Positions 25,501 to 34,808 of a DNA stretch of 64,000 bases are shown here, piece after piece. Source of the DNA: Parcubacteria group bacterium (GTDB lineage Bacteria > Patescibacteria > Paceibacteria > UBA9973 > UBA2103); assembly GCA_028286605.1 (NCBI GenBank), contig JAQBRE010000002.1:1-64000 (forward strand). The letters are read 5' to 3'. Each line of letters starts with the position of its first letter. Positions within the stretch are counted from its first letter, which is position 1. Made by a program: the position numbers and the translations under genes. The notes under the pieces are model-generated. The model made no database searches. It had not been told where the DNA came from and was given only the letters and a program-made list of their open reading frames with translations.

Positions 25501-25957
25501 AGGTGAAGTACGCCTTCGATTGATCCACCCAGTAGCCGACACGGTCGGTGAAGCGCGCCCACTCTTCTATGTATTCAAAAACGCTCTCACGGCACTTCTT
25601 ATTGAAAGCAGCGATCCCATATACTTCGATATCCGGCTTTCCCTTGAAACCGAGCTTCTTCTCAACCTCGAGCTCAACCGGAAGGCCATGCGTGTCCCAA
25701 CCGGCACGACGCGGCACATGATAGCCGTGCATCGTCTTGTATCGCGGAATGGCATCCTTGAAGGAACGTGATTCCATGTGGTGCACGCCGGGGCGGCCAT
25801 TCGCTGTTGGCGGTCCTTCATAAAAGATGAAATCACCTTCGGTGGCCGGCTTTTCAAGCGACTTCTCGAAGATATGGTTCTCCTTCCAGAACGCCAGGAT
25901 CTCTTCCTCGCGCTTCACTGCGTCGGTCTTTTCTGGGGTCTCGCCGGTTTCAGCCAT
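22511..25957 (-). CDS. ileS: Isoleucyl-tRNA synthetase with inserted histidine-phosphatase domain
   Basis: 1148 residues. All class I IleRS parts are present: HIGH-type signature GRPGVHHMES (residues 55-63), editing domain (about 200-400), KMSKS at 803-807, and the anticodon-binding domain after 850. Residues about 504-675 are foreign to IleRS and form a histidine-phosphatase domain: catalytic RHGE at 509-512, SPLTRTCET (558-566) and the second catalytic His in VTHG (648-651). The insert splits the linker between GSVEEL and DLHRPY, so both halves of the synthetase fold stay intact. No frameshift is involved. The added activity is unknown. recO overlaps the 3' end. Confidence 0.95.
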   Translation of the reverse strand: MAETGETPEKTDAVKREEEILAFWKENHIFEKSLEKPATEGDFIFYEGPPTANGRPGVHHMESRSFKDAIPRYKTMHGYHVPRRAGWDTHGLPVELEVEKKLGFKGKPDIEVYGIAAFNKKCRESVFEYIEEWARFTDRVGYWVDQSKAYFTFNAPYMESVWSIFKKIGDDGRIYKDYKVLPWCARCGTALSTHELAQGYADVKDLSVTVKFELVDEPGTYLLAWTTTPWTLPGNVGLAVGKDIEYAVYEKDGEKVVLANTRKEVLPEGWNHIGSMSTNELIGKSYKPLYPFAEALASETEKPKFENAFKVYAADFVTTEDGTGIVHTAVMYGQEDFELGTKVGLPKVHLVAPDGTFVPGTGFLEGRFVKEADENGKPTLAVDIIDDLKKRNLFFSQENHLHSYPFCWRCKTPLIYYARDSWYIRMSDLRPTLVAENQKVNWEPAHIRDGRMGEWLAGDKDWAISRERYWGTPLPIWENADGTERVMIGSVEELKQRVKKSGNKYFVMRHGESEHNLKSIATKDDATFPSSLTENGRAQAAAGGAQLKDANITKIFASPLTRTCETAAAVAEVLDFSASSIHTDERLREFDFGDFNGKALEEFKKYRDTCGYTDRIPGGESYQDVKNRFGSFMYELEQKYTNENILIVTHGVGFEAAMAVAEVADASGSRGMVGNKLPTYATPKELTFIPLPHNDSYELDLHRPYIDDVVLLSDTGTELKRVKEVMDVWFDSGAMPFAEDHYPFENKEWIEGNGYPADFISEAIDQTRGWFYTLLAVGVLMGRGTPYKNVICLGHLLDEKGAKMSKSKGNIVNPWEAIERWGADTLRFWMYSVNQPGDSKSFDEKTVTEVANKVFNPFVNALAFYESYADADMAKEAKESTHVVDRWIRARFAQTAARMTAALDAYDLFTATRELREFIGDLSQWYVRRSRDRMRGGEDAQLALSTLRSILSDTAKLMAPFAPFTAEYVYRAVRVEDEPESVHLTSWPLATEVDEELIEEMARVRALASQALQLRQKANIVVRQPLAKLSIPGGLSSELVEILAEEVNVKEVLAEQEEVTLDLELTLELIREGDVRAFMRALADARKTMNLSPKDSVSVQVSENARTILEGTSISGTTSLTFDAPSDVPYAADLSTGKILFAVSLDAA

Positions 25958-25992
25958 GTTCTATTCATCCTATCGTTCACCGTATAAAAAGG

Positions 25993-26025
25993 AAATGGCC
26001 CAGCCACGCGTACGCGGCTGGACCA
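25993..26025 (-). terminator. Terminator-like hairpin downstream of the gene at 26049
   Basis: Imperfect hairpin TGGTCCAGCC / GGCTGGGCCA followed on the minus strand by TTTCCTTTTTATA, between the gene at 26049-26426 and ileS. Confidence 0.6.
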
Positions 26026-26048
26026 TATTCGTTTGTTTGCTCGGAACG

Positions 26049-26426
26049 CTATGCGCTCCGTTCAAGCGCCTGCTTGTGGACTTCTTCAGCGAGGATAGCG
26101 CCGGCTCGCACAGATCCCTTGCGGCGCTCTTTCTCAGAGCGCGCCATGGTGGCCGGGAAGTCGACGATCATGGTGCCTTTCCGCGCTCGCGTGATGAACG
26201 TCATCAGGTAGAACTTCGGCGAGTACTGGCCGTTCGCGATGCCCTGAACGAGAACTTCAGCATCGCGCCTGGCCTGCGCCTCAGGAATCGGAGGCCGCGC
26301 CGCAGCGCCGGCCTTGATGCAGAGTTCGTGAGGTTCGAGACCAAGCGTCCGCATGACCACGCGATAGTCCATGTGGGACTGCGACAGGATTTTCCCCTTC
26401 GGAAAAGAAAGCTTTTTTAGCGACAA
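26049..26426 (-). CDS. Small protein of unknown function
   Basis: 125 residues. The start is a TTG at 26426, supported by a GGGAG ribosome-binding site 7 nt upstream; an in-frame ATG occurs at residue 19. Mixed helical sequence with a basic, Ala-rich C-terminus (KGSVRAGAILAEEVHKQALE). No recognised domain. It lies between argS and ileS on the same strand. Confidence 0.5.
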   Translation of the reverse strand: MSLKKLSFPKGKILSQSHMDYRVVMRTLGLEPHELCIKAGAAARPPIPEAQARRDAEVLVQGIANGQYSPKFYLMTFITRARKGTMIVDFPATMARSEKERRKGSVRAGAILAEEVHKQALERSA

Positions 26427-26501
26427 TGCACGTCTCCCTTTTGCTGCCCTGAATTGAACAGTCTGTTGACTACCTTAGCATTTGTTCGTATTTTTTGCGA
26501 C

Positions 26502-28178
26502 CTACATTTTCTCGGGTGCGGGGATGGCGAGAAGAGCGAGACCATTCTGCATCGTCGTGGTGAACGCGCTCACGAGGGCGAGGGTGTTCGCTTCGTCGAT
26601 GCTGCCGATGATCTTGCCGGTCATATAAAAGGAATTCCATGCGCTGGCGAGCTGCGTTAGGTAGGTGGTGAGAATGTGCGGCGCACGGAGCACTTCAGCA
26701 CGCCTGACTATTTCAGGGAAACGAGTGATAAGGCGTGCGAGGAGCGGGATGTCGTTCGCGAAAGCAGGTGAAGCCGCAGGCTTCACCTCCGACGCTGCGA
26801 GTATTGAATTGGCACGCACCAATGCGTACTGCAAGTACGGTCCTGAATCGCCTTCGAGCGAAAGAGACTTCTCCATATCGAAAATAATGTCACCGCCGGC
26901 AGACTGGCGAAGGATCATGTATTTGATAGCACCGAGCGCGACCTGTTCGGCAATGAGCGGATCTTCGTTCTTCTCGCTTGCGCGCTCTATAACATCACGA
27001 ATGAGCTCTTCCGCCTTGATCACATTCCCTTCGCGTGAAGACATCTTCCCTGTCGTGAGCTTCAGGAAGCCATGCGCGATATGCGCCATTTTGGAAGATA
27101 GCTGCGGCGCGAAGTCCGCGAGCGCAGCGAGCAGGATAACGAAGTGGCCGATCTGTTCTGCAGCCGTGACTATGAATACCTGATCCGGCTGTACATGCTC
27201 TTCTTTCCAGAATGCGAGACCGATGTCTTTTGCTTCATACGTTGGCGTGCCGCGCGAGGTTATAAAAACGAGCGTATGCAATCCTTTCTTCTCTCCTTTG
27301 TATATGACCGCTCCTTCGCTTTCTTCGAAGACGCCGTTCGCGAGTTCGTCCTTAACGATACGCATGCCTATAGGCGTTACTTCGCTTTCGAATATCGTGT
27401 AGTCGAACTTCGTGCCAAGGCGCGCCCAGAGCGTGCGGTATGCAGCGAGCGAAACTTCCCTGCCGTGAAGCCATGCATCATGCAGTGTACGTTCTTCACC
27501 AACGAGCGAAGCGGAGTCTTTTTCGTTCATCACGTAGATTTCTGTGTTGAGCGCATCGATCTCTGCTTTCGCTTTCTCGCTTTCCTCGTACGCACGCGAA
27601 CCGTGCGCATACGCCTTGCCGATATCTTCTGATGTCGCCGTTTCAAGCGAGCCGCTATCGCGAAGTCCCCATATCGCTTTCGCAACATGCGGGCCGACAT
27701 CGCCGCCATAGGTATCGCGCAGCACCGTTGCACCGGATGATTCCATCAGACGCGAAACTGATTCGCCGATGATAGTGCTCATCAAATGACCAATATGCAT
27801 CTCTTTGAACGGGTTCGGGTTCGAATACTCGATCATGATGCGCGCGCCAGCGCGCGCATCGCTCTTCCCCCATCCCTCACCCTTTGCTTCTTCAAGTGTG
27901 GCGCCCACCGCCTGCGGAGAAAGAGTGATGTTTATGAATCCAGGGCCGGCCACTTCGATACGCGAGGCGTCTTCGCCGAGCGCATCCTGAAGCGCGGGCA
28001 CGAGCTGCTCCGCCACTTCCTTCGGGCTTATGCCAAGCACTTTGCTCGCGGCTAATCCAGCGTTAATTGCGAAGTCGCCGTGCGAAGGGTCTGCCGGCCA
28101 TTCCACAGCGAAATTCACCTCGCCTGCGCCGAGTTCAGCCAGCTTCTTCTGTACGATTCCGCGAATGCGCTCTTCCAT
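26502..28178 (-). CDS. argS: Arginyl-tRNA synthetase
   Basis: 558 residues, complete. The Arg-specific N-terminal Add-1 domain (about 1-100) is present. HIGH signature: FKEMHIGHLMS; the KMSKS region is degenerate as usual (GKMSSREGNVI). The C-terminal DALR anticodon-binding domain ends with YMTGKIIGSIDEANTLALVS. It lies 35 bp downstream of the giant surface-protein gene. Confidence 0.96.
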   Translation of the reverse strand: MEERIRGIVQKKLAELGAGEVNFAVEWPADPSHGDFAINAGLAASKVLGISPKEVAEQLVPALQDALGEDASRIEVAGPGFINITLSPQAVGATLEEAKGEGWGKSDARAGARIMIEYSNPNPFKEMHIGHLMSTIIGESVSRLMESSGATVLRDTYGGDVGPHVAKAIWGLRDSGSLETATSEDIGKAYAHGSRAYEESEKAKAEIDALNTEIYVMNEKDSASLVGEERTLHDAWLHGREVSLAAYRTLWARLGTKFDYTIFESEVTPIGMRIVKDELANGVFEESEGAVIYKGEKKGLHTLVFITSRGTPTYEAKDIGLAFWKEEHVQPDQVFIVTAAEQIGHFVILLAALADFAPQLSSKMAHIAHGFLKLTTGKMSSREGNVIKAEELIRDVIERASEKNEDPLIAEQVALGAIKYMILRQSAGGDIIFDMEKSLSLEGDSGPYLQYALVRANSILAASEVKPAASPAFANDIPLLARLITRFPEIVRRAEVLRAPHILTTYLTQLASAWNSFYMTGKIIGSIDEANTLALVSAFTTTMQNGLALLAIPAPEKM

Positions 28179-28213
28179 ACGCCGACTATAGCAGAATTAC
28201 CCGCACCCCGTCT

Positions 28214-30730
28214 TTAACACTCGTATGAACCTGCACAACCTGTTCCATCATTCTTACGCGGCGTACCTTCAATATCCCCCGGGAAACCTGCATCTCCTGT
28301 GGGAACGCGGTTCGTAAGACCTGTGGTCACATTCGGCTTATACCAACCAAGACCTGTGCCGTTACCAGCCCAGCCTCCCGTCCACGCGGTATTCCCGTTA
28401 TTCGCCATGAAGGTGAACGTGCTCTGGCTATACCCTGCACTGCTCGTGTTTCCAGGGAGGCCAAGATAATCGGCCTGTGTTTCAGCGAATCCAGGAGCGG
28501 CGCCTGAATCGATACCGTTCGGCCCTGTAACATCCCCAAGATCACCAACGCCGAAGCGCATACGCCAGTTTCCTACGCGTGCACCGCACAGCTGACCCGT
28601 ATTGAATGCCGAGATGCTTGCCGTCGCTGTCGCTCCGGTTCCATCACCCGTAATTGTTACGGTAGGCGCACTTGCGTATCCTTCACCTCCGGTATTCCCG
28701 CAGACCGTCGTATCGAGCGTTATGGTCGAGACCGCGCCACCTGAAAGATTCGCGTGAGCAAGCGCCGTCACGTCATTAGCGCTACCGCTTGGATTTCCGA
28801 CCGTTACCGTAGCAGTGGTGTACCCGCTACCGCCAGCCGTTACGGTTATGGTGGTTACGAAACGATCCAATGGGTTCGAGAAATAATCACCCTTGCTATA
28901 GCGATCGAAATCAATATTGAACAAATCATTCCCCGTTTTTAGTACACTCGTAGTTCCCAGGCTGTTGTAATACATATTCGTGCGATTTCCTGTCGTCGTA
29001 TTGTATTGACGAAGTAAATTCGAGAACGTTGTTATGTCGTCATCTGCACCGAAACTGAACGCAGGCGAGACGCTGCTTGAACCGACTTCTTCAAACACAT
29101 TCTGTACGAATGCGACATTGTTTCTTGAAACGAGACCGCCGGTCATGGCAACGATTTGCGCATTGTTGACGTTCATCATCTTGTTGAACGCTATCAGCAA
29201 GCTTGGCTCAGTTACACTACTGATACGCATTGCTGACATAACGTTGCCGAGAACCGTATTAGGAGCTACGATCGCAGAGCTTCCAGGAATTCCCAATACT
29301 GTGGAACCGAATTCCGTCGCGGTCTCTCCTGTTGCGCCGAAACTACTGAGAATTCTTGAGTCGCCGAGAGATTCGTCGATATACGAATTATAGTATTCGC
29401 GCCAACCGATCTGGTTAGTCCACGCGCTCACGGCTGCTTGTGTCTCGTCCAGCCACGAGCCTTGAAATATATTGTGCGCGAGCACGGTTCCCGAACCGGT
29501 GTCCGGCCCTGCGATAACCGTTTTATTTGATGCGTTATCAGTGAATTTCAGATTCTTGAAGAACGTCGTATTTCCAGAAATATTATTCGTTGAAGCATCA
29601 ATATCCGTATCGGCAGCGCTGTGTCCTGGTTCCGCTGAAATAACCATATAGGTAGAACAGTTCGTCGGAGCATCGAGCGCGAGACTTCCGGCGAATCCCG
29701 TCGTCGTACCTGCTTTCAAATATATGATTCCGCCGCAGGCGTTATTGTGGCCATCATTCGCGTTGTAGTAGGTCTTAATAGCATCTGCAGCATTCTTTAT
29801 GTTGGCATAATATGCCGTCGTACCCGGGTCGGTCGCCGTCGTTTGTACTGCAGGGCTGGCGCCTGCACCAGCCGGACTCACCCACGCATATATCGGTACA
29901 TACTTGTCGTTCTTATCGTTGAGAATCTGCAGGCTCTTTAGTGTTGGCGTAATGACGCTCGCAGCCACCGGAATACCGTCAGCGCCCTGAGACGTGTCGA
30001 GCGTGATGGTGCCGAAATTACTATACGCGACGGCCTTCACGGTGGTGGTTCCTTGCGCAAGCGTATCCATTTCAGCACTGGAGAATGTTGCTGCATATAC
30101 GTATACAGGGTCACCAAGCGTTACCTTCACCGTGCCGTTAGCCGTTGCGTTCGTGTTCAGCGTCAATTGCGTTGGGGAATCCACAGAACTGATCCTTGGT
30201 TCACCAATACCTACGCCAGAAGCAGTACCCGTACTAACCGTCGTATACATTCCAGCGATCATACCCGTCGTGCTACCGCAGGAAGTGAGCACCGCAGAAC
30301 CGCTCGTTGCCGTACAGGTCGTTGAGGTTAGATACGTAGATTGCGTCATCGTAGAAGTCGTATGGCTTACTGATACGCTGCCGTCAGTAGCGGTGAATGT
30401 CACTGAAGCCACTTGCCCGTTATTACGGGGGAACTTACTTACGACTGAAAATTCAACAGTGAAGGGCGTTGTGGACGCGCGACGCAAATTAGTTGGCGTT
30501 ACCCATGCGCCAATAGGACGATACTCACCTACTGTAGAGTTGTTCGTTGCCGCGAGTGTGGTAACCGCTGCGGTAGAGGTGCTGTGCGTATACCATCCAG
30601 AGAGACCCGTCAGCGTCACCGTATCGGTAGGAAGAATATCGTCAGAGAGTAGTACGGTCGTCGTTAGATTCCCGCCACTCGCCGTTTCGGTCGTCGTAGC
30701 TCCATTAGGGTATGGGAATCGGAATGGCAC
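28214..30730 (-). CDS. C-terminal part of a frameshifted giant exported protein
   Basis: An 838-residue open frame starting inside the end of the gene at 30664-33603, in a different frame. It has no signal peptide of its own. Upstream of its first Met this frame stays open and reads DPELTFNVSTHGYDSSGNAT, which continues the upstream repeat pattern. The protein is beta-rich with Ser/Thr/Gly repeats and a right-handed-helix-like middle (TFFKNLKFTDNASNKTVIAG). The two frames most likely form one protein of about 1,797 residues. Restoring one C in the C4 run (30812-30815, GGGG on the plus strand) joins them. Confidence 0.65.
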   Translation of the reverse strand: MPFRFPYPNGATTTETASGGNLTTTVLLSDDILPTDTVTLTGLSGWYTHSTSTAAVTTLAATNNSTVGEYRPIGAWVTPTNLRRASTTPFTVEFSVVSKFPRNNGQVASVTFTATDGSVSVSHTTSTMTQSTYLTSTTCTATSGSAVLTSCGSTTGMIAGMYTTVSTGTASGVGIGEPRISSVDSPTQLTLNTNATANGTVKVTLGDPVYVYAATFSSAEMDTLAQGTTTVKAVAYSNFGTITLDTSQGADGIPVAASVITPTLKSLQILNDKNDKYVPIYAWVSPAGAGASPAVQTTATDPGTTAYYANIKNAADAIKTYYNANDGHNNACGGIIYLKAGTTTGFAGSLALDAPTNCSTYMVISAEPGHSAADTDIDASTNNISGNTTFFKNLKFTDNASNKTVIAGPDTGSGTVLAHNIFQGSWLDETQAAVSAWTNQIGWREYYNSYIDESLGDSRILSSFGATGETATEFGSTVLGIPGSSAIVAPNTVLGNVMSAMRISSVTEPSLLIAFNKMMNVNNAQIVAMTGGLVSRNNVAFVQNVFEEVGSSSVSPAFSFGADDDITTFSNLLRQYNTTTGNRTNMYYNSLGTTSVLKTGNDLFNIDFDRYSKGDYFSNPLDRFVTTITVTAGGSGYTTATVTVGNPSGSANDVTALAHANLSGGAVSTITLDTTVCGNTGGEGYASAPTVTITGDGTGATATASISAFNTGQLCGARVGNWRMRFGVGDLGDVTGPNGIDSGAAPGFAETQADYLGLPGNTSSAGYSQSTFTFMANNGNTAWTGGWAGNGTGLGWYKPNVTTGLTNRVPTGDAGFPGDIEGTPRKNDGTGCAGSYEC

Positions 30731-33603
30731 GGTTCCAAGTATCGAACGACTAAGCGTCGTGGCGTTTCCAGAGGAATCATATCCATGCGTAGAAACATTG
30801 AATGTGAGTTCGGGGTCGATTCGGGCGTAAGCGCGTACGTGCCGCGTGACGTAAGACCCTTCACGGTGATGTCGGCAAGATAGCCGCTCGATTCTATCGA
30901 TACGCCGGTAACCGTTCCGTCTGCCACTACTCCTGAAGAGGTGGTGACTGTCTGATCACTTGAGGTCGCGAGATTGCCAGATGCATCTGCTGCCTGAATT
31001 TGGAAATGATACGTAGTAGCTGCCGAGAGACCCGTCAATGTAATGGAGTGCGAGGTCGCAAGAGTAGAAGAACTCGAAGCGGTTCCATACGCGATGCTCG
31101 TGCCGTATGCAATCGTTGAAGAGGCATTCTCGTTCGTTGTCCACGTTATGGTTGCGCCAGAAGAACTGGAAGAAGTAGCTATTGAAGAGATAATCGGCGG
31201 AGTCGTGTCTGGTGCTGATGTCGTAATGAATGTGAGATCGCTCGAGGTCGCCACATTATTCGATACGTCTGCTGAGGCGACTTGGTAGTGATACGTCGTA
31301 GCGGCAGTGAGCCCCGTAAGGGTTACGGTGTGAGATGTAACAAGAGCTGCAGAGGTAGAGGCAGTTCCGTATACAGACGTTGTTCCGTAATTCACCGTGG
31401 ACGACGCGTTCTCATTCGTGGTCCACGTGATGGTTGCTCCCGTTGAAGTAGTCGAAGATGCAATCGAAGAAAGCACTGGAGCAGTATTGTCGACCGTTAC
31501 CGTTATTGGTGAAGATGTCGCAAGATTGCCCGCAGCATCGCGCGCAACCGCAAGAAGCGTGTGTGAGCCCGTCGATGTGGCCGTTGTGTTCCATGTAATG
31601 GCGTACGGCGCAGAAGTGTCTTCAGCACTAAGAAGCGCGCCATCAAGTTTGAATTGAACGCCCACGACAGCCACATCGTCTGAGGCAGAAGCAGTAACTG
31701 CGACCGAGGTACCCGAGACGGTACTGCCGCCGGCGGGTGCAGTGAGAGCAACGGTCGGTGGCGTTGTGTCTGGTGCAGCAGACGTAGTCACGGTTTGGTC
31801 GCTTGAGGTTGCTAGATTGCCCGACGCGTCCGCAGATTGAACTTGGTAGTGATACGTAGTGGCTGCTATGAGGCCGGTGAGCGTAATGGAGTGCGAAGTC
31901 GCAAGAGCAGAAGAGCTGGAAGCAGTGCCGTATGCGCTGCTCGCGCCGTATGCAACCGTGGAGGATGCATTCTCGTTTGTCGTCCACGTTATCGTTGCAG
32001 TGCTTGCTGTTGGGGAGCTCGCAATTGCTGAAATAGTTGGAGGCGTTACGTCAGGTGCTGCCGTTGTAGTGAATGTGAGATCCGAAGACGTAGCGACATT
32101 GTTCGATGCATCCGCTGACGCAACCTGGAAGTGATAAAGAGTTGACGCAGCAAGTCCGGAAAGAGTGATTGAGTGCGACGTTATCAATGTTGCCGTAGTA
32201 GATGCAGTGCCATAGGTGCTGCTCGTTCCGTAATTCACCGTGGACGACGCGTTCTCATTCGTGGTCCATGTGATGGTTGCTCCCGAGAACGTCGGTGAAG
32301 AGACAATCGAGCTAAGCACAGGCGGTGTTACATCAAGAGTGGCCGTGGTGGTCACGGTGCGGTCGGTCGACGTGGCAAGGTTGCCCGAACTATCCGCAGA
32401 TTGAATCTGGTAGTGATACACCGTAGACGCCGTAAGGCCGGTGAGCGTAATGGTGTGCGAGGTGACAAAGGGTGACGACGAAGACGCAGTGCCATAGCCG
32501 GTAGTAGTGCCGTATGCAACCGTGGAGGATGCAGCCTCATTCGTGGTCCATGTAATAGTGGCTGCCGTTGCGCTTGAAGTGCTCGCTATAGAAGAAATGA
32601 CCGGAGGCGTTATGTCGGGAGCCGCGCTGGTTGTAAATGTCTGGTCTGCTGAGTACGCAGTATTTCCTGAGGAATCAGCAGTACGGATACGAAAATGATA
32701 CGTAGTAGCTACGGTAAGTCCGGTGATCGTAACGGAATGCGAGGTGACAAGCGAAGTATCTGGTGTTGTCGTTGCTCCATATGAAGAGGTTGTTCCGTAT
32801 GCGACATCTGAATCTGCAGATTCGTCCGTAGTCCACTGTATAGTCGCAGAGGTAGTACCCGGAGTTCCTGATGATATGGCTGAGACGACAGGTGGAGTCG
32901 TATCAGATGGAGGCGCGCTCTGACTACTTCCACCCCCTCCCCCGCTACCCTCCGAAGCTCCAGATGAAATACCTCCATTGGCATTCGTAAATTCAGGGTG
33001 TGTCGACGCCGTTCCGGATGAAGAGCCGCTTGATACCGTAACGAGCACGGCACGGGTCAATGGGCCGACAGTGCCGACGCTTGGGAGGCCGTGGGCGGCC
33101 TGAAAGGCCGCTACTGCATTCTTCGTAACCGCACCAAAATACCCCGTGATTGTCGGATACGTATAAAAACCGGCGTTTTTAAGGAACTGCTGAAGAGCAC
33201 TGACATCTGTACCTGTTGAACCGGTATCGAGTATACGCGTAAGTACAAGAGTGGGAGCAGATTCCGGTGCAGAGACCGCTATACCTGGTGCAGATGCTGC
33301 TATTCCAGTATTCAAAAGGTTAAGAGTAATCGGACCAACCAGACCGATTGATGAAATGTCATGGGCGGCCTGAAAGGCCGCCACCGCATTCTTCGTAACC
33401 TGTCCAAAATATCCGGTTATGTTTGGAAACGTGTAAAAACCAGCATTTTTGAGGAATTGCTGGAGTGCAGAAACGTCCGTACCAGTCGAACCAACTGAAA
33501 GCGGGCGGCCAAACGTTGCGGCGTGGGAGTGTGCCGGGACACAAAGCAACAGTGCAAATAATGTTGCGCCGATAAAGCGCCTAGAACAGTTCCCTCTTTC
33601 CAT
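30664..33603 (-). CDS. N-terminal part of a giant exported protein with two peptidoglycan-binding modules and fibronectin-like repeats
   Basis: 979-residue frame. A signal peptide (FIGATLFALLLCVPAHSHA) is followed by two peptidoglycan-binding modules (VSALQQFLKNAGFYTFPNIT and VSALQQFLKNAGFYTYPTIT). After a Ser/Gly-rich linker come six or more fibronectin-III-like units of about 95 residues, each containing a variant of TITWTTNENASSTVAYG and TTYHYQVQSADASGN; one Ig-like unit with DDVAVVGVQFKLDGALL interrupts them. The last about 45 residues look out of frame compared with the continuing frame downstream, marking the break. Likely a cell-surface adhesin or stalk. Confidence 0.7.
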   Translation of the reverse strand: MERGNCSRRFIGATLFALLLCVPAHSHAATFGRPLSVGSTGTDVSALQQFLKNAGFYTFPNITGYFGQVTKNAVAAFQAAHDISSIGLVGPITLNLLNTGIAASAPGIAVSAPESAPTLVLTRILDTGSTGTDVSALQQFLKNAGFYTYPTITGYFGAVTKNAVAAFQAAHGLPSVGTVGPLTRAVLVTVSSGSSSGTASTHPEFTNANGGISSGASEGSGGGGGSSQSAPPSDTTPPVVSAISSGTPGTTSATIQWTTDESADSDVAYGTTSSYGATTTPDTSLVTSHSVTITGLTVATTYHFRIRTADSSGNTAYSADQTFTTSAAPDITPPVISSIASTSSATAATITWTTNEAASSTVAYGTTTGYGTASSSSPFVTSHTITLTGLTASTVYHYQIQSADSSGNLATSTDRTVTTTATLDVTPPVLSSIVSSPTFSGATITWTTNENASSTVNYGTSSTYGTASTTATLITSHSITLSGLAASTLYHFQVASADASNNVATSSDLTFTTTAAPDVTPPTISAIASSPTASTATITWTTNENASSTVAYGASSAYGTASSSSALATSHSITLTGLIAATTYHYQVQSADASGNLATSSDQTVTTSAAPDTTPPTVALTAPAGGSTVSGTSVAVTASASDDVAVVGVQFKLDGALLSAEDTSAPYAITWNTTATSTGSHTLLAVARDAAGNLATSSPITVTVDNTAPVLSSIASSTTSTGATITWTTNENASSTVNYGTTSVYGTASTSAALVTSHTVTLTGLTAATTYHYQVASADVSNNVATSSDLTFITTSAPDTTPPIISSIATSSSSSGATITWTTNENASSTIAYGTSIAYGTASSSSTLATSHSITLTGLSAATTYHFQIQAADASGNLATSSDQTVTTSSGVVADGTVTGVSIESSGYLADITVKGLTSRGTYALTPESTPNSHSMFLRMDMIPLETPRRLVVRYLEPCHSDSHTLMELRRPKRRVAGI

Positions 33604-33726
33604 TGTTTTAGTATAGCAATTTCACTTGGTATCAAAACCCTACCCGCCTTCCCAGCAATCTAGGACTGATCTTTCAGTATGTGGTTCTTCATGATTTCCA
33701 TGATATCCGCATACTATGTTCATTGG

Positions 33727-34419
33727 ATGAATATCAAAGACAAAATCATAATCGTTACGGGAGCATCAGAAGGAATCGGCTTAGCGGCTGCGCACGAGCT
33801 CGCGAAGCGCGGCGCAATCGTCATTCTTAGTGCTCGTTCGAAAGACAAGCTTGATCAGGTTGCTGCTGAAATTCCGGGTTCGCTCGCCATCGTTGCAGAT
33901 ATGACGAAGCCGAAAGATATCAAGAACCTCATCGCTCAAACTAAGGACAAGTTCGGACGTATCGACGTACTTATTAATAATGCGGGCCGTGGCTATCAGC
34001 AGCCGATCGAGACAATTGATCTGGATGAGTACCGCTCGGTCATGGAACTGAACGTGTTCAGCGTGCTCGAAGCGATGCAGCTCGTGATTCCTATCATGCG
34101 TGAGCAAGGCGGTGGCGCTATCGTGAACATAAGCTCGATGGTCTCGAAGAATTATTTCCCTCGCCTCGCCGCATACTCTTCTACGAAATACGCGCTCAAT
34201 GCCCTTACCCTTACGGCACGTGCGGAGCTCGAGGAAGACAAGATCGTCGTGAGCGCGTTCCATCCGAAGATGACGGCGACGCAATTCGGCGCGAATGCAT
34301 CCGGCAACAAATATGATTCTCACGCAGGTCGCCCGGGCATGACGGTTGATACTGCTGAACTGGTCGCTGAAAAGATCGCCGACCTTATCGAATCCGGCGA
34401 CGCTGAGTCGATGATGTAA
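33727..34419 (+). CDS. Short-chain dehydrogenase/reductase
   Basis: 230 residues from the ATG at 33727 (an upstream in-frame ATG at 33679 adds a hydrophobic tail with no homologous part). Rossmann cofactor motif: TGASEGIG; NNAG and the catalytic YSSTK are present. The substrate is unknown. A TACTAT box ends about 9 nt before the ATG, so the mRNA may be nearly leaderless. The stop abuts the convergent gene at 34420. Confidence 0.88.
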   Translation: MNIKDKIIIVTGASEGIGLAAAHELAKRGAIVILSARSKDKLDQVAAEIPGSLAIVADMTKPKDIKNLIAQTKDKFGRIDVLINNAGRGYQQPIETIDLDEYRSVMELNVFSVLEAMQLVIPIMREQGGGAIVNISSMVSKNYFPRLAAYSSTKYALNALTLTARAELEEDKIVVSAFHPKMTATQFGANASGNKYDSHAGRPGMTVDTAELVAEKIADLIESGDAESMM

Positions 34420-34707
34420 CTAGAGTGCGTTCTCGACGAAATTCTTGATGCTGTAGAGTTCGCGGCTCAAATGCTCGTTCCCTTCTATCACTGAATCCTC
34501 GGTGAGGTGAAAGTCGAGCGCGAGCTTCTCCTTGTATTCGAAGCGGCCTTTCTCTTCGATCTTTTCCTCAACGTATTCAAGCTGCGTAAGGATATCCTCG
34601 AGGCGAGGGTCGTCTAAGTGCTGCGCGCGGTACGCCTGCAGGTGCACCAGCACGTTCGCGATGCGTTCCAGCATCTGCTCGGCCACTTCGTCATGCATCT
34701 CTTTCAT
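34420..34707 (-). CDS. Small acidic helical protein of unknown function
   Basis: 95 residues, almost wholly helical and rich in Glu (EYVEEKIEEKGRFEYKEKLA). No motif recognised. Its stop abuts the SDR stop at 34419, giving a tight convergent pair. Confidence 0.5.
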   Translation of the reverse strand: MKEMHDEVAEQMLERIANVLVHLQAYRAQHLDDPRLEDILTQLEYVEEKIEEKGRFEYKEKLALDFHLTEDSVIEGNEHLSRELYSIKNFVENAL

Positions 34708-34808
34708 GGGTGCACTATACCAAAATCAGCACCCGAGCGGGTGTAGGATTCATCTGGGACAATAATGGTCTTTGTTCAAGACTGAAAAAATAGCCCGGGG
34801 AGGGCGTC

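Noticed and set aside
31000..32900. Repeated DNA of about 290 bp spacing that looked like a repeat array
   Set aside because: It is the coding sequence of fibronectin-like repeats, in frame, not a CRISPR or mobile element.
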